Of a stretch of 64,000 nucleotides of DNA, positions 9,853 through 23,290 are shown in pieces (within the stretch, counting starts at the first letter, position 1; every line of letters starts with the position of its first letter). The stretch comes from Cacajao melanocephalus (taxonomy: Eukaryota; Chordata; Mammalia; Primates; Pitheciidae). The stretch is taken from contig CAUYLG010009076.1 in assembly GCA_963573385.1 (NCBI GenBank), forward strand, positions 39,351 through 103,350. Direction: 5' to 3'. The position numbers and the translations under genes were made by a program. The notes beneath the pieces were generated by a model. The model searched no databases, was not told the DNA's origin, and saw only the letters and a list, made by a program, of their open reading frames with translations.

Positions 9853-11640
9853 GTTCTTACTTCCTAAGTCATCACTTAGGCTTCTCTGAGACAAGAGCCT
9901 GCAGCCCATTAAGGATTGAGCCATGGGCAACAGGTAAGAATGTGGTTTCCATACATCTTCAACACGAGAAGCCTGAGTTTCCAGGCTGAGATTCAGAGGC
10001 TTCTGCTCTCAGGCATCACCAGCCTTCCCCTCTGCTAGACACATAAGGAAAGCCAAAGTCAGACACAGCTTTGCACAAAGCCAGGTGCCCTCTTCCTATT
10101 TACCCTGGGAGAAGTATAGCTTCCAACAGCAGGGCTCGCAACCTGAAGACCTTGACAGAATTTCTACATCGATTCCTTCCCACCCTCCCCCAGGCAGGTT
10201 TCCCTCTCGAGTGCAGAGTAGGTGGTAATTAATTAGAAGTGGGCTCCCTGGAGAATTTAGATAAATGAGAAAGTAGCTGTTGGGGACCTGGTTTTGTGTG
10301 GAACAAGGCCTAGAGAGAGCAGTGAGCCAGCTGCCCATAGGGAAGGGCCCGAGTTGCAGGGCAGAGAGCACCATGCCTCTGGCAGTGCTGGATGCATGGA
10401 AATGGGCCAACCAGATGGGGGCCTAGGACCCTGGAGACCCCCAGCAGCAGTCTTCCTCCTCTGAATTCAGTGCACTGTGCAAACCAACAAGGAAATTAAT
10501 CACCCAGAGACCAGAGACTGAGTGCAGAAGGGCATCAAGCAAAACATCTTCGTGCCCTAAATGGGAACTCAGCTCCCTGGCATCATGTAGGTTAATGAGA
10601 TGAAGTGTGAAGCCTCCTGCTTCCTGGAAAGTTCTGTGTGTGTAAATGACTGCAGTCAGGCAGTTCAAAAGAGGCCCAGGGAAATAAGGAGAGTAGAAGG
10701 AGGCTGGATGGTTCCTGAGATTCCAGGAGATGTCACTGTGGAAGAACCACGATACAGGAACGTTATTTAACCAAGAGCCTGGAAACCAACTTAGGGAGAA
10801 GTGGCATCATCTGGCCCAATAACCACACTCAATCAAACCTCTTCTGCTCTGAGTTTTAAAGAAAATGAGATCTCTGTCTCCTCTCTAATCACCACAAGAT
10901 AACTCTCTGGCAATCACCCCATAGTGAAAGGGAATAGCCGCATATCACTTTTTTGTGCCATTCAAAATAACAACAACAAAAAAAACTCTACCTCGCATAA
11001 TCACAACTTGTCTGTCACCAATTCCCATCAAGACCTTCCTCTCCACCAAGCCAATCTTTCTCCCGGCCCCAAGCATGAATGTGAGTATCATACCATGTTT
11101 GAAAGCAATCTTTTCCTAGGCTCTTGTCTACCAGCCTGATGCCAAGCTCAGCCCTCCGCATTGTCTGCTGCAGGAAGCTTGCATGTGCCTTGAAAAGCTT
11201 CTCTGGCCAGCAAGACCTTCCAGCAATCTCCACTTCTGAACCTGGAAGCTTCAATCACCAAGAACCCTCGTGGAGGCACTTAGCACAGGCCACCTTGATG
11301 AGCTGTCTGCCTAATTCATGTTCGGAGCCTGCCCCTCCAGCTGGTTGGTAGGAGCCTGCAGGACAAATCCCATGATTTCTCATGATCGTGGGTGGAGGCA
11401 TGGTGAGTGGAGGCTTTGTAGCAGTCCAACCTGGCCTTTAATCCCAGCTCTGGTCTTATGAACTGTGCCTCTCTGAGCAGACTGCAGGATTTCTCTGAGC
11501 TTCTGCTTTATCCTCCTGCAGAAACTCAGATTCCACACACCTCCACGCATGGCCTCCAGAGCACTCACCACTGCCTAAGACAGTGACAAGCAGGAAGTAT
11601 CTCTCTCTAGTTGAAGTCAGAGTAATGCAGTAGGGGTTTA
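9853..11640. other. Repeat-poor unique sequence
   Basis: Nearly 1.8 kb with no repeat that I recognise. It contains a homeodomain-type TAATTAATTA at 10226-10235. Frames of 60-104 codons on both strands (for example antisense 10096-10410 and 10423-10668) have no recognisable domains. Confidence 0.45.
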
Positions 11641-11645
11641 ATAGC

Positions 11646-11683
<38 letters not shown>
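11646..11683 (+). repeat. (TG)n microsatellite
   Basis: About 18 TG units with one TTT interruption near the start, directly followed by GATA and AG repeats. Alternating purine-pyrimidine DNA of this length can adopt Z-form. Confidence 0.95.

Positions 11684-11729
<46 letters not shown>
11684..11729 (+). repeat. (GATA)n/(GA)n microsatellite
   Basis: Two GATA units lead into about 18 AG dinucleotides, forming a purine-only strand continuous with the TG tract just upstream. Purine-rich sequence continues more loosely to about 11755. Confidence 0.95.
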
Positions 11730-11732
<3 letters not shown>

Positions 11733-11972
11733 CACCCAGGAGAGAGAAGGAGGAATTATATGGGGGGCAAGGGGCTGATATTTCTCACAGCACTTGCACA
11801 AACTATAAATCAAACAGCACACAGCTGCCAATATCAAATATATCCTCCTTTTGCACCACATCAAAAAGCTTTAATTAACAACCAATTTATTTGAGGAAGA
11901 AAATACTTTCCCCCATCCCAAATAACTGTATTATAAGGCAACAAATAGACCCCATTTTCCATACACACATGT

Positions 11973-12006
11973 AAAAAAAAAAAATACAACAACAACAACA
12001 ACAAAA
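11973..12006 (+). repeat. A-run and (CAA)n microsatellite
   Basis: Twelve A bases, then about six CAA/ACA triplets. It could be an old retroposon tail, but no element is recognisable beside it. Confidence 0.85.
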
Positions 12007-12985
12007 GACGTGACAGGAGTGAAAATTGAGCTTTGGTAAAAAGATAAATAAAATCTGAACCAAAGACAAAAGGAGTTTGTGAACCTGAGAGGTCAAATTG
12101 GCCTAAATGGAGACTTACTTTGTGGAAAATAACATTCTCACTCTGTCTGTTGGGAGGACACCCCGATAAAGGTGCCTGTGGGGATTAATTGTGGTGGTTT
12201 GGTCCTGGATTTACAGAAAACAGTCTATGCCCAATGCACTGAGAGCCTCCCAAGCCTGACTGTGTGCCCAGCCTCTTGTGAGACACAGATGGTTAAACCA
12301 CAGATCGCCTTCCCTGCTCCCAGGAACCCGCACTACCTACTGCCTCCACGTGCCTGTGCTTCAAGGGTGGCTGCATCGACTGGAGAAGCCTGTGACCCAC
12401 AAAGAGCCACCTGGGAGGTGCGCATGGCCACGGTGGGGCCTGAGGACTGCAGCTGGCCTGGATGGGCAGGGCTTTCAACCAGGACCTGAGAAATGGGTGG
12501 CAGGAGAGCCCTGTTTGGTACCAGCTTCACCTGGCTCTCTGGAAGAACACCTGAGGAGGCTCAGTTTTCCCACCTGTGAAAGGAGAGAGGCTGCACATTC
12601 ACACAAGTCCTGTGAGGGCAGTGGGTCATCTAGGGGAACAGCAGGAACTCCCCAGTCAATGGACGTTGCCAGAAGCCAACAGGCTCACAGGGGTGTGGGG
12701 TGCGAGAGTATGTGTGTGAGAAATCTCTTTATTTTCAAATGTTAGCAAATTTTGGTAAAACACTGAGTGGGTCAAAGGAGAGATGTCTGTGGGATGACAG
12801 TGGCTCTCAGGCCCTCCGTGTGAGGCATCTGTTCAAGACGCAGCCAGTAGTGCCTGCCTTGCCCCCTCACAGTGTGGCTGCCAGGCAAGCTGTCCACTCA
12901 TCACCCTCCTTCCCGGGTCCCTCAGCTGCAGCTACCACTTCTGAGTTAAACAGTAGGCTGGCTCACTAGGGCCTGCATGGCATGG
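12007..12985. other. Unclassified unique sequence
   Basis: Moderately GC-rich unique sequence. A sense frame of 155 codons at 12278-12745 overlaps frames on both strands. It has no known domain, no signal or repeats, and is treated as chance. A weak MIR-like phrase lies near 12555-12600. Confidence 0.4.
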
Positions 12986-13140
12986 GAGCAGCTCTGGGCT
13001 AAGTGACCTGGCTGCTGTCGCTCTCTTTGGTCGACCAGCTGTCTGACCCTGGCTTTCCTCATGTGCAGAATAAAGGGGCAGCCCCAGGAGTCCTCCATGG
13101 TCTCTGCCAGCTTAAGGGTCATGGCTGATGACCTCAGCAT
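12986..13140 (+). mobile_element. MIR-like SINE fragment
   Basis: 'gagcagctctgggctaagtg', 'agctgtctgaccctggcttt' and 'cctcatgtgcagaataaagg' follow the MIR core order (last exon-like phrase of the consensus: tgtgaccttgggc, cctcatctgtaaaat). Diverged, so moderate confidence. Confidence 0.45.
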
Positions 13141-13950
13141 CTTCCAGTGGTTGTGATTAAACAGCCAACGGGAATCCATGTGCGGGATCGGAGCTGTATC
13201 TGTAACAGTTGGTTCCTCTATTCAGATGGAAATTGAGGGCAACAGGTAAGCGGGGTGTTCAGACAGAAGTCCACCCACAGAACTAGAGAAGTGTGTATTG
13301 TGTGGTCTCTCCTTTCAGCTTCCTCCTACACCCCTCCTGTCTCTGCCACCCTTGGGTCTAACCCTCACAATCCATGCATTCATCGGTAAGCTGCAGCCAG
13401 TTCCCTTTTGGGAATCTGCAGACCGTGCAGGACTCCCACCCAAAACCAGTTGGCTCATACATGATGGAATTGCAGGTTCCCTGTGGGGCACTGTGGGATA
13501 TTCTTTGGTGAGGGCACCAGATTGATGCCCTTCAGATTCTATGCCCAGGGTAGTCACCTGCTCCACCTTGTAGTAAAGCTGTCCCCAGAGAACAGGGCTG
13601 GGAGGAGTGAAGCTTTAGGGCTTTTCTGTTTCAATAAAAATTGACAATTTACTGTAATTTGGTTGTGATTTAACAATGCTTTTAAAAGAGGAAGTAAATG
13701 GCTCATAAAGTCCAGTGACCTATTTGCTCCTGTGTGCTTCACCAAGCCCTCCCCCTGAGCTGGTGCCCTTCATGTATCCCAGCTCTCCTGGAGAAAGGCT
13801 AGAGATGAGCCAGGGGCAAACACGGGAAGCCTGATGCCCATCCTCTGAGTGGCAATCTGCAACGTGCTTCCTTTCTCCCTCTGTCTTTCTCAGTCCCTCC
13901 TGGATGCCCTCTTCCCATTTCCTACTTCCTTGCTCTTTTCTTTCCTTTTC
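13141..13950. other. Unclassified unique sequence
   Basis: No repeat or gene recognised. A pyrimidine-rich patch lies at about 13870-13955. Confidence 0.4.
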
Positions 13951-14440
13951 TCTTTACTGAACAATGAAAGCTGAATGGCAATGCAAATCTGAGTCTCTCC
14001 TTAAAAACCCCAGCCAGGGAGGCAGTATGTCACCCATATTTATGAGCTTTAAATGGCTTTTATCAAAGTGAGGTCGCACTAAATCACGCCCAAGCTGTCA
14101 TAAATACAAATGACTCGACATAGGCTGCAACAAGCCTTCAGGGAAAATTATATGATGTGCTGCTGCAGTTATGGTATATCACACAGGGAGCTCATATATT
14201 TCCACTGGCAAGGTAATCCGATCCTTCAGAGAACTCTAATAGGTGAAAAGAGGCGGTAAGTTAGAGAGAATCACAAAAGGGGTGAGGCAGTCACATGCCT
14301 AGGGAACGAGCGGTCCTTCCTTGGATGCTGATGAGCCAGCTTAATCATAGGAAGAAGGTAATTGATGGGATCTTAAATATTTCATGGGGATTTCCTTATT
14401 TAGAGTCAATCAATTAATTATGAGACTAGTTGATGAGGCA
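13951..14440. promoter_or_regulatory. Candidate conserved non-coding / enhancer-like stretch
   Basis: Repeat-free, AT-balanced sequence rich in developmental factor motifs. It has a SOX-type ACAATG at about 13961, a perfect octamer ATGCAAAT at 13981-13988, TTTATGA (HOX/CDX type) near 14039, TCF/LEF ATCAAAG at 14062-14068, and a homeodomain run TCAATCAATTAATTA at 14406-14420. It borders the MLT1 LTR. Function is inferred only from motif density. Confidence 0.3.
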
Positions 14441-14499
14441 CTGAACTAGCAGTCAAGAGACTCGTAGCTCGGGTACTACATGGAGTCACATGACTTTGG

Positions 14500-15041
14500 C
14501 TGTGGATGGTTGTCAAATAAGTCCACAAGTCCTTTGGTACTCTTCCTCTCAAAACGTGGAGCTGAATCCCTCTCCCCTTGAGTGTGGCTGGCTTTAATGA
14601 CTCATGTCTAGTGAATAGATTGTGGTGGAAGTGAGGGCTATGATTTCCAAGACAAGGTCATAAAGGCATCATGACTTTCTCCATAGATCACTTGCTCTAA
14701 GAAAAGCCAGCTGTCATGTTGTGAAAACCCAAGAGCCCCCAGGAGAGGTCCATGTGCTGAAGAACTGGAGACCTCCTGCCAAGAACCAGGAGGAACTTGC
14801 CAGTGTATGAATAAGCCACTCTGGAAGGGGATCCCATAGACCTATCAGGCAATCAGATGGCTGCAGCCATGGCCAACATCTTCCTTGACTGTGATCTCAT
14901 GAGACCATGAGCCTAAATGATCTAGCTAGGCTGCTCCTAGATTCCTAGCCTATAGAATATCTAAGAAGCAATAAATGCTTATCATTTTAAGCTACTAAGT
15001 TTTGGGGTAATTTTAATGCAGCAGTAGATACCTAATACAGG
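14500..15041 (+). mobile_element. ERVL-MaLR LTR, MLT1 type, sense
   Basis: The 3' end is diagnostic: 'tttaagctactaagttttgg' then 'ggtaattttaatgcagcag' and 'tagatacctaatacag'. Upstream features in order are 'aagccagctgtcatgttgtg', 'gagacctcctgccaagaacc', 'aagccactctggaaggg' and 'atggctgcagccatggcc'. It looks like a solitary LTR, since no internal retroviral sequence is visible on either side. Very old, shared across mammals as a family. Confidence 0.75.
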
Positions 15042-15099
15042 GCGATTAACTTAAAGTCTCTAGGTATCAGTTTTCTTACTTTTATGTTAAAGATAGACA

Positions 15100-15290
15100 A
15101 ATCATAAGTTTCCAACCCTGGCTACATATTAGAATCACTTAGAAGCTATTTAAAAGCGTTTAATACTCAGGACCTATTCCAGACCAATGGAAAGTGAGTC
15201 CCTGGGCATGGGGAGGCCCCAGCATTGACATTTTTAAAAAGCTCTCCAGGTGATTCTAAATGTACTGCCAGAATTGAGTACCTATGAACT
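15100..15290. mobile_element. MER5A (hAT-Charlie non-autonomous DNA transposon)
   Basis: 'ccaaccctggctacatatta' 'gaatcacttagaagct' 'ccagaccaatgg' 'ccccagcattgacatttt' 'ctccaggtgattctaaatg' follow the MER5A consensus in order over about 190 bp. The ends are similar in inverted orientation, so strand is left open. Confidence 0.75.
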
Positions 15291-16304
15291 AGATTGGTTT
15301 TTTTTTGTGTTCTAAAATACTTCTTACAATTTTACAAAACCCTTGGCAACTGCAGGAACTAGGAATGTGAGAGTTAGACTATTTCTTCATTTCCATCTCC
15401 CTCTCATTACTCCAGATGCCTGGATACTGTCCAGGAGATCCAAAGACAGTTCCTTTACTCCAGCTGGTGAAACCTGGCCCAAGACAAAGAAGTGTATTTT
15501 AAGATGTAAAATGTCATTACAGTAAGGATGAATCTTGGGAAACAGGAAAACAGCCTAGACCTGAGGTGAGCTGGCAATTGATCAATTCCCTTATCCCACT
15601 GCATGAAGGGAGTTGAAAGTGGGCCATGCTTGGCTTAGCAAAGTCCTTTTGCAAAAGAGGTGTGCTGTGCTATGAAGCATGAGCCCCTTGCAGAGGTAGC
15701 GCCATGTCACTGCTGGGATCTAGCAAGGGTAGTCATGCTGGTGAATTTGGGCCAAAGGCATGTTGGCTCATTGGCTGTGAGAAACTAAACAAGTCAGTTC
15801 ATGTCTCCACCTCAGGGTCCACATCTGTTAAAGATGGAAATTATGTATGTGCCATGTTGACCTTGCCAAATGGACAAATGAGACAATAGAGATTGTAAGC
15901 CTCATAAAGAGAAGTGCACACATGTCAGGGTTCAAGGTACTCTGTCCCTAAATCACAAGCAGCCATGGAGAGAATTCGACTATGCATAGGCCTCTTCTGG
16001 AGAAACAATAAACACTAAATACATAAGTAAGATAAAATAAGCAATGTAGGTCAAGAAGACAATTTGTTCTCAGAGTGACCTCCTTCTCATGTCTTTCTGC
16101 CTCCTGGTGCTATCAAAAATTACATAGCAATACGATTGTTCTCTACCTGCTCTTTCAAAGGAGGTGGAATCACATCCCTCTGTGCTATTTCTGGGCATCC
16201 AGCAAATATCAAGTCTGAGTCCTCCTTTATCTGTCCATCTATTCATTCTACAAGTGTTTATCCTGTGCTTACTGAACACAGATACCCTTAAAACCCATAC
16301 AGGG
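15291..16304. other. Unclassified sequence with a MIR-like shard
   Basis: Mostly unique. At about 15760-15860 'gaaactaaacaagtcagttc' and 'cacatctgttaaagatgg' resemble a sense MIR fragment. Confidence 0.4.
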
Positions 16305-17259
<955 letters not shown>

Positions 17260-17530
17260 GTTTTTTTTTTTTTTTGTCTTTTTTAAGATATTAAGAGAAT
17301 CATTCATTGCTGAGAAGTCACATCAGGATCTCATCCTTCAAACCGACAGTTGAGTGTGTATCAGCCTGAGAGAGAGCCTGATTATTAGTTTTAAAGAGCT
17401 TATTTCATTCTCTTAAAAATGGGATCAGTTCATCTTTGTCACATCTGTCTCTGCGTGGCTCCTGCATGCCACAACAACTGTCAGCTCCAGGCATTATGTT
17501 ATTAAGGTGTAGTGTGGAGTAGGGGCTGCA
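17260..17530. promoter_or_regulatory. Possible conserved non-coding stretch
   Basis: After a T-run at 17260-17274, repeat-free AT-rich sequence holds homeobox-like and MEF-like strings such as 'gattattagttttaaagagc' and 'cattatgttattaagg'. The evidence is only texture and absence of repeats. Confidence 0.15.
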
Positions 17531-19206
<1,676 letters not shown>

Positions 19207-19339
19207 AAATTAATTTTAATACATTTCACATACTTTATACATTTATAAAGGTATTTAAATAAATGATTTAGAAAAAGACTTGATATAGATGAAATCACAG
19301 TATTGATCATTGACTAGCAGATAATTGAGTGTTGATATA

Positions 19340-19450
19340 GGGACTAATGCCAGCCTCCTCCAGAAAGCCTGACTGACCCTCTTCCAGCCAGAATGAAGCA
19401 CTCTTGCTCTGTCTTCAGTTCACACTTTCTACTTGCCTTATATGAACAGT
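19340..19450 (+). mobile_element. LINE-2 (L2) fragment, sense
   Basis: 'ccagaaagcctgactgaccc' and 'ctctgtcttcagttcacact' resemble the L2 'gaggccttccctgaccaccc' region. Short and diverged. Confidence 0.35.
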
Positions 19451-19606
19451 GGCAGCTGAAAAAGGAGTGCATATCATCAAAGACTGCTCACCTTGAATGG
19501 GGACCTGTATCCTCAGCTCTTGCATGGTAACCACCAGCCCTGCTGGTTTTCAAGATGTCCAACAAAGTGGAGCAGAGCCCTTCCTGCCCTGTAGCAATCC
19601 TTTGCC

Positions 19607-19630
19607 GGGTCGGGGGCGGGGGTTGGGGGG
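19607..19630 (+). other. G-quadruplex motif
   Basis: Four G-runs of 3, 5, 5 and 6 separated by loops of 2, 1 and 2 bases. Such short loops favour a stable quadruplex on the plus strand. It lies about 500 bp upstream of the G-rich pentanucleotide array. Confidence 0.85.
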
Positions 19631-19802
19631 CTGGATAGTACAAATAACTCAAAACATTTTTAAAGAAGAAATGGAAATAAATGGGGAGAAAATCATGGCC
19701 ACATACAGTCACAAAGAAAAAACAATAGAGATGTAAGTGACAGGGTCCCAAAACTGCAGGGGCTCAAACAGAAATATAACAAGAAGTCCTTGTTCCTTAC
19801 AG

Positions 19803-19913
19803 GCTGGAACGTGACCAGAGAAGCTGTGAAGAACAGATCACATCAAAACCAAATTGGTGCTGGAGCTGGAAGAACCAAGGACAAACACCTGTCACATACC
19901 GCCCCAGTCCTTG
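19803..19913 (+). other. Possible cryptic exon
   Basis: A pyrimidine-leaning stretch ending 'cttgttccttacag' precedes position 19803, and 'ttg|gtaagtt', a near-consensus donor, follows 19913. The enclosed 111 bp is divisible by three and open in one frame. That frame continues on both sides. No protein family is recognised, so it is only a splice-site pairing by eye. Confidence 0.2.
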
Positions 19914-20127
19914 GTAAGTTCATCACCCTGGAGTCCTTTTCCTCAGCTGCCAAAGAGACAATTACATACCTGTGTAAGCCTAGAATTTCCCAGACAAATG
20001 TTGAGAAGCATCAAAACTCATGCCAAGGAATTAATTTGAAAGAGTGGGCAAGCCATAGTTGTCCAGAAACTTCAGGGCATGCTTCTAGACCAGGGAAGAG
20101 TCAGAACTAAGAATCCTAAGGAAAGAA

Positions 20128-20482
20128 TAGAGTGGAGTGGCGTGGCGTGGCGTGGCGTGGCATAGGGTGGGGTGGGGTGGAGTGGAGTGGAGTGAAGTGA
20201 AATGGAGTGGAGTGGAGTGGAATAGAGTGGAGTGAAATGGAGTGGAGTGGAGTGGAATGGAGTGGAGTAGAGTGGGGTGGAATGGAGTGGAGTGAAACGG
20301 AGTGGAGTGGAGTGGAATGGAGTGGAGTGGAAGTGGGGTGGAGTGGGGGTGTGGAGTGGAGTGGCGTGGAAAGGGGTGGGGTGGGGGCAGGGAAGGGTGG
20401 AGTGGAGTGGAGTGGAAGTGGGGTGGGGTGGGGGATGGAGTCGAGTGGAGTAGACTGGCACAGAGTGGAGTGGAGTGGAGAG
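20128..20482 (+). repeat. (GAGTG)n pentanucleotide array
   Basis: About 355 bp of GGAGT/GAGTG-type pentamers. Variants are CGTGG (a run near 20140-20160), GGGTG, and AATGG that gives local GGAAT units. Both strands are open for long stretches because of the repeat (MEWSG-like on plus, STPLH-like on minus). The 147-codon and 101-codon frames here are therefore artefacts. The composition recalls classical GGAAT satellite but is a dispersed simple array. Confidence 0.95.
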
Positions 20483-21169
20483 GCCCCTGGACTCTGCAGC
20501 TCTGAGCTCTAGCACTAGCTTGACCTGGCTGGGCCTAAGGGCACTTCCAGTTTTTCCATTCTATGGCTTTAACAACCTGACATTTTTTTCTTGGGCAGCA
20601 ATAACATTGAACCAGAGGTACGCTAGACAGAACCTAACTGAGGAAAAGGCATAAAATGAAGGCAATAGGGAAAGAAAAGAAAAGAATGGAAATTTGACTG
20701 CAGTGTGTTTATAAGAAGCTGGTATGCAATTCAGAGTTTGTGGATCAAACTTTCCTGATTTGCTTGGTGGCAGTAACTGAATTGGAAATATGGAAAGCAT
20801 GTAAATATCATTTATAATAAAAAAAAAACTTATATAGATTAAGGAAATGATACTTCTGAATGTACTCTGAAAAGTTCAAAGTATGGTTCCAATGGACAGA
20901 TCACTGTCCATGGCCAAATGCTTCACGTGATTAGTTGCTGGATCAGAAGGCCAGGCAGGCTCCCCTGGCTACAGAAAGAGGCCTTAATTCCAAGAAAGCT
21001 CCAGGACAGAACGCCTTTCCTCTTGAATAGGATTTGAATTTTCATTCTTAGACACTCTTACTCTAGGAGTTTTTGCCCTCAGGCCTTCTTTTAAAAATGC
21101 AAACACTTCTAGGAAGGCTGTCACATTTAACTAATTCATTCCTAGGTACTGAGAACAGGTTGCCAAGTG
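20483..21169. other. Unclassified unique sequence
   Basis: No repeat or gene recognised. Short A-run at 20819-20828. Confidence 0.4.
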
Positions 21170-21285
21170 GACACAGAGTTGGTCTGGAAGTCACAGCTTT
21201 GCTCCAGCTTGGCTGTGTGAACTTCACCAACAAACCACTTGACCTTTAGGGGCCTCAGCATCTTCGTAAGGGAAAGAAACATTAA
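21170..21285 (+). mobile_element. MIR SINE fragment, sense
   Basis: 'gctccagcttggctgtgtga' 'acttcacc' 'cacttgacctttaggggcctcagcatctt' (in parts) matches the MIR core order for the last 100 bases. Diverged. Confidence 0.55.
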
Positions 21286-21830
21286 GCAGCTAGACAAGGT
21301 GGATCCCTAAACTCTAAAATGAGATTCTTGGATGTATTAAACATAGATTGCCAGATAAAATACAGGACAATCACTAAATTTGAATTTAAAATCCATAACC
21401 AATACTTTTTTGGAAGTATTCATGGGACCAAAAAAAGTATGTATGAGTTGGAGTCCTGTATTTTTACTTGCTAAACTTTTGTTTAAATCTTAATCAGATG
21501 GGCTCTTATCTGGAGAGAGATTTCTGGATGAGCACAGGCAAGGAATGGGAAAAGCTGAGAGCAGGGAGCAAAGAGACTCAGCGGAGAGATTGTCAAACAC
21601 AACACTGCCTCCTTCACCGTCCTTGGAGGGCTGGCTTAGTGGGATGATATTGATAAAATGCACCTCACCCAAGAGCTATAGAGCTTCTCCCTTAGAGGGG
21701 AGTGGCTCCAGGGATAGCTGTTCTGAGCACTACATGGCCACTTCTCTGTGACCTGACCCTGTGCTGCTTCTCCCAACCCAGGGACCTTCCTAAAACACAA
21801 CTTCCGTTGCCTCCCCTCATACTTCATTCT
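21286..21830. other. Unclassified unique sequence
   Basis: No repeat or gene recognised. Confidence 0.4.
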
Positions 21831-22290
21831 CTTCAATGGCTCTCTCTAGCTGCTCTGTAAAATCCAAGCTCCCTGGAAACTCCTAGAAGCCCCATCTGCT
21901 CTGATACAGATGCCCCTCCCCAGCCTAGTCACCTGTCCCTCCCACCTTATACTTCGTAAGCCAGTAATACCCTTTCCTCCTTCTTCTACTTAGAAAACTG
22001 CTTCTGTTTCCAAGCACCTACAAGTGTACCCTTTCCAGAGAACTGCCCTTGGCTCCTCTCTCCCTCCTTTTGATTTAACTCATATCCCTTCTTGTCCCTA
22101 CTGTGTCCACGTGGGCCTATGTTAACGAAAGGTGTCTGGTTGTATTTTTAGTCTATGTCTTGCCCCTGTTGGTTGCTTTCTACAGAACTCCTTGAGAGCA
22201 AGTCATTCCATCTCAACTCATCTCTGAATCTCTAGTCCTTGCCACATCTCCTGGCATTTGATGAGTGTACAGTAATTATTTGATTGATTA
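21831..22290 (+). mobile_element. LINE-2 (L2) 3' region, sense
   Basis: 'gtaaaatccaagctccctgg', 'gcccctccccagcctagtca', 'gcccttggctcctctctccc' and 'actccttgagagcaagtcat' run in L2 order. The end reads 'gtccttgccacatctcctgg' and 'gatgagtgtacagtaattat'. About 460 bp, diverged. Confidence 0.65.
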
Positions 22291-23290
22291 ATCATTATAT
22301 TTACTGGTCCCTGCTGATGAAGGACATTTGGAGAACAATTGATTAGCCTACTCTGTGCCTCTTCTATAGCTTCTAGGGGCCACAAATCATCTCTGAAATT
22401 AGCCACCTTCTACCCATCCACGTATACTCTTCTGCTTCAGAAACACACAGGAAGTCTTCCTTTGGACTCAGAGCTCTGAATTGGCATTTACCATTTTATA
22501 ATCTACACTGTCAGTCTAGTTCACACTTACTTAGCAATTAACCATACATTCCCATGTGCCATGTCTTGACTTATTCACTGTATTGTCATTGCCATAAAGA
22601 GGTACCTCATTAGTACTCTCTCTATGTAAGGCTTAGCACCATGTTCTTGCTGAGGCATGAAACCAGTAAATGAGGCCCCAGCTCTCTTGGTAGCTTCTGT
22701 GTACAAGGTAAAACTGAAGGTAACCCACAGCATAGCTGAACCATCCTTGGAGATCTATATACAATGGATCCACACTCATTATCTCATGCTAAATGAGAAG
22801 TTTAATGCTTTCCCTGAGTTTCTACAAATTCCTGAAGCCCAATCCTATGTTCTTATTTTTGATTTTCTATTCTGATGGAAATCAAGATCTTCCCCCATCG
22901 ACAGACCTTCTTTTCAGTTTTCTACTCTGCCCACAGCTACATTAAAATTTTCAATCATTTCTTATGCAGAACAATTTATTTTCTTTCATGCTATGCTTTA
23001 CAGACCTCACCTTTTATACCCCAAACCAGGTATTTGTTTAACAAAAGACCACACTGTCATCCAAGAAGCAGAATCAAAGGCAAATCTTGTAATTAAAAGA
23101 TCCTTTATCTGTTCCCCTTTCCACTAAAATAACTATTGCAGGAGTTGCTGTGAGCCAGGGGAACTTGGAATAAAAAGCGGCCATTTCTGACCTAGGAAAT
23201 GCAGCATTTGCAGACTGTGTTCTCTGGATTTAAGGAAGCTGACCCACCTTGGCACTGCCCTGTGGGCAGGAACCACTGAACACACTTCTA
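22291..23290. other. Unclassified AT-rich unique sequence
   Basis: No repeat or gene recognised. Adjacent frames of 72-73 codons at 22657-22875 and 22875-23096 are uninformative. Confidence 0.4.

Noticed and set aside
12278..12745. Sense open frame of 155 codons
   Set aside because: Overlaps frames on both strands, is rich in Arg, Gly, Pro and Ser as expected from GC-leaning DNA, and has no familiar domain.
20072..20515. Antisense 147-codon and sense 101-codon frames with regular pentapeptide repeats
   Set aside because: They are direct translations of the GAGTG pentanucleotide array, which lacks stops in those frames.
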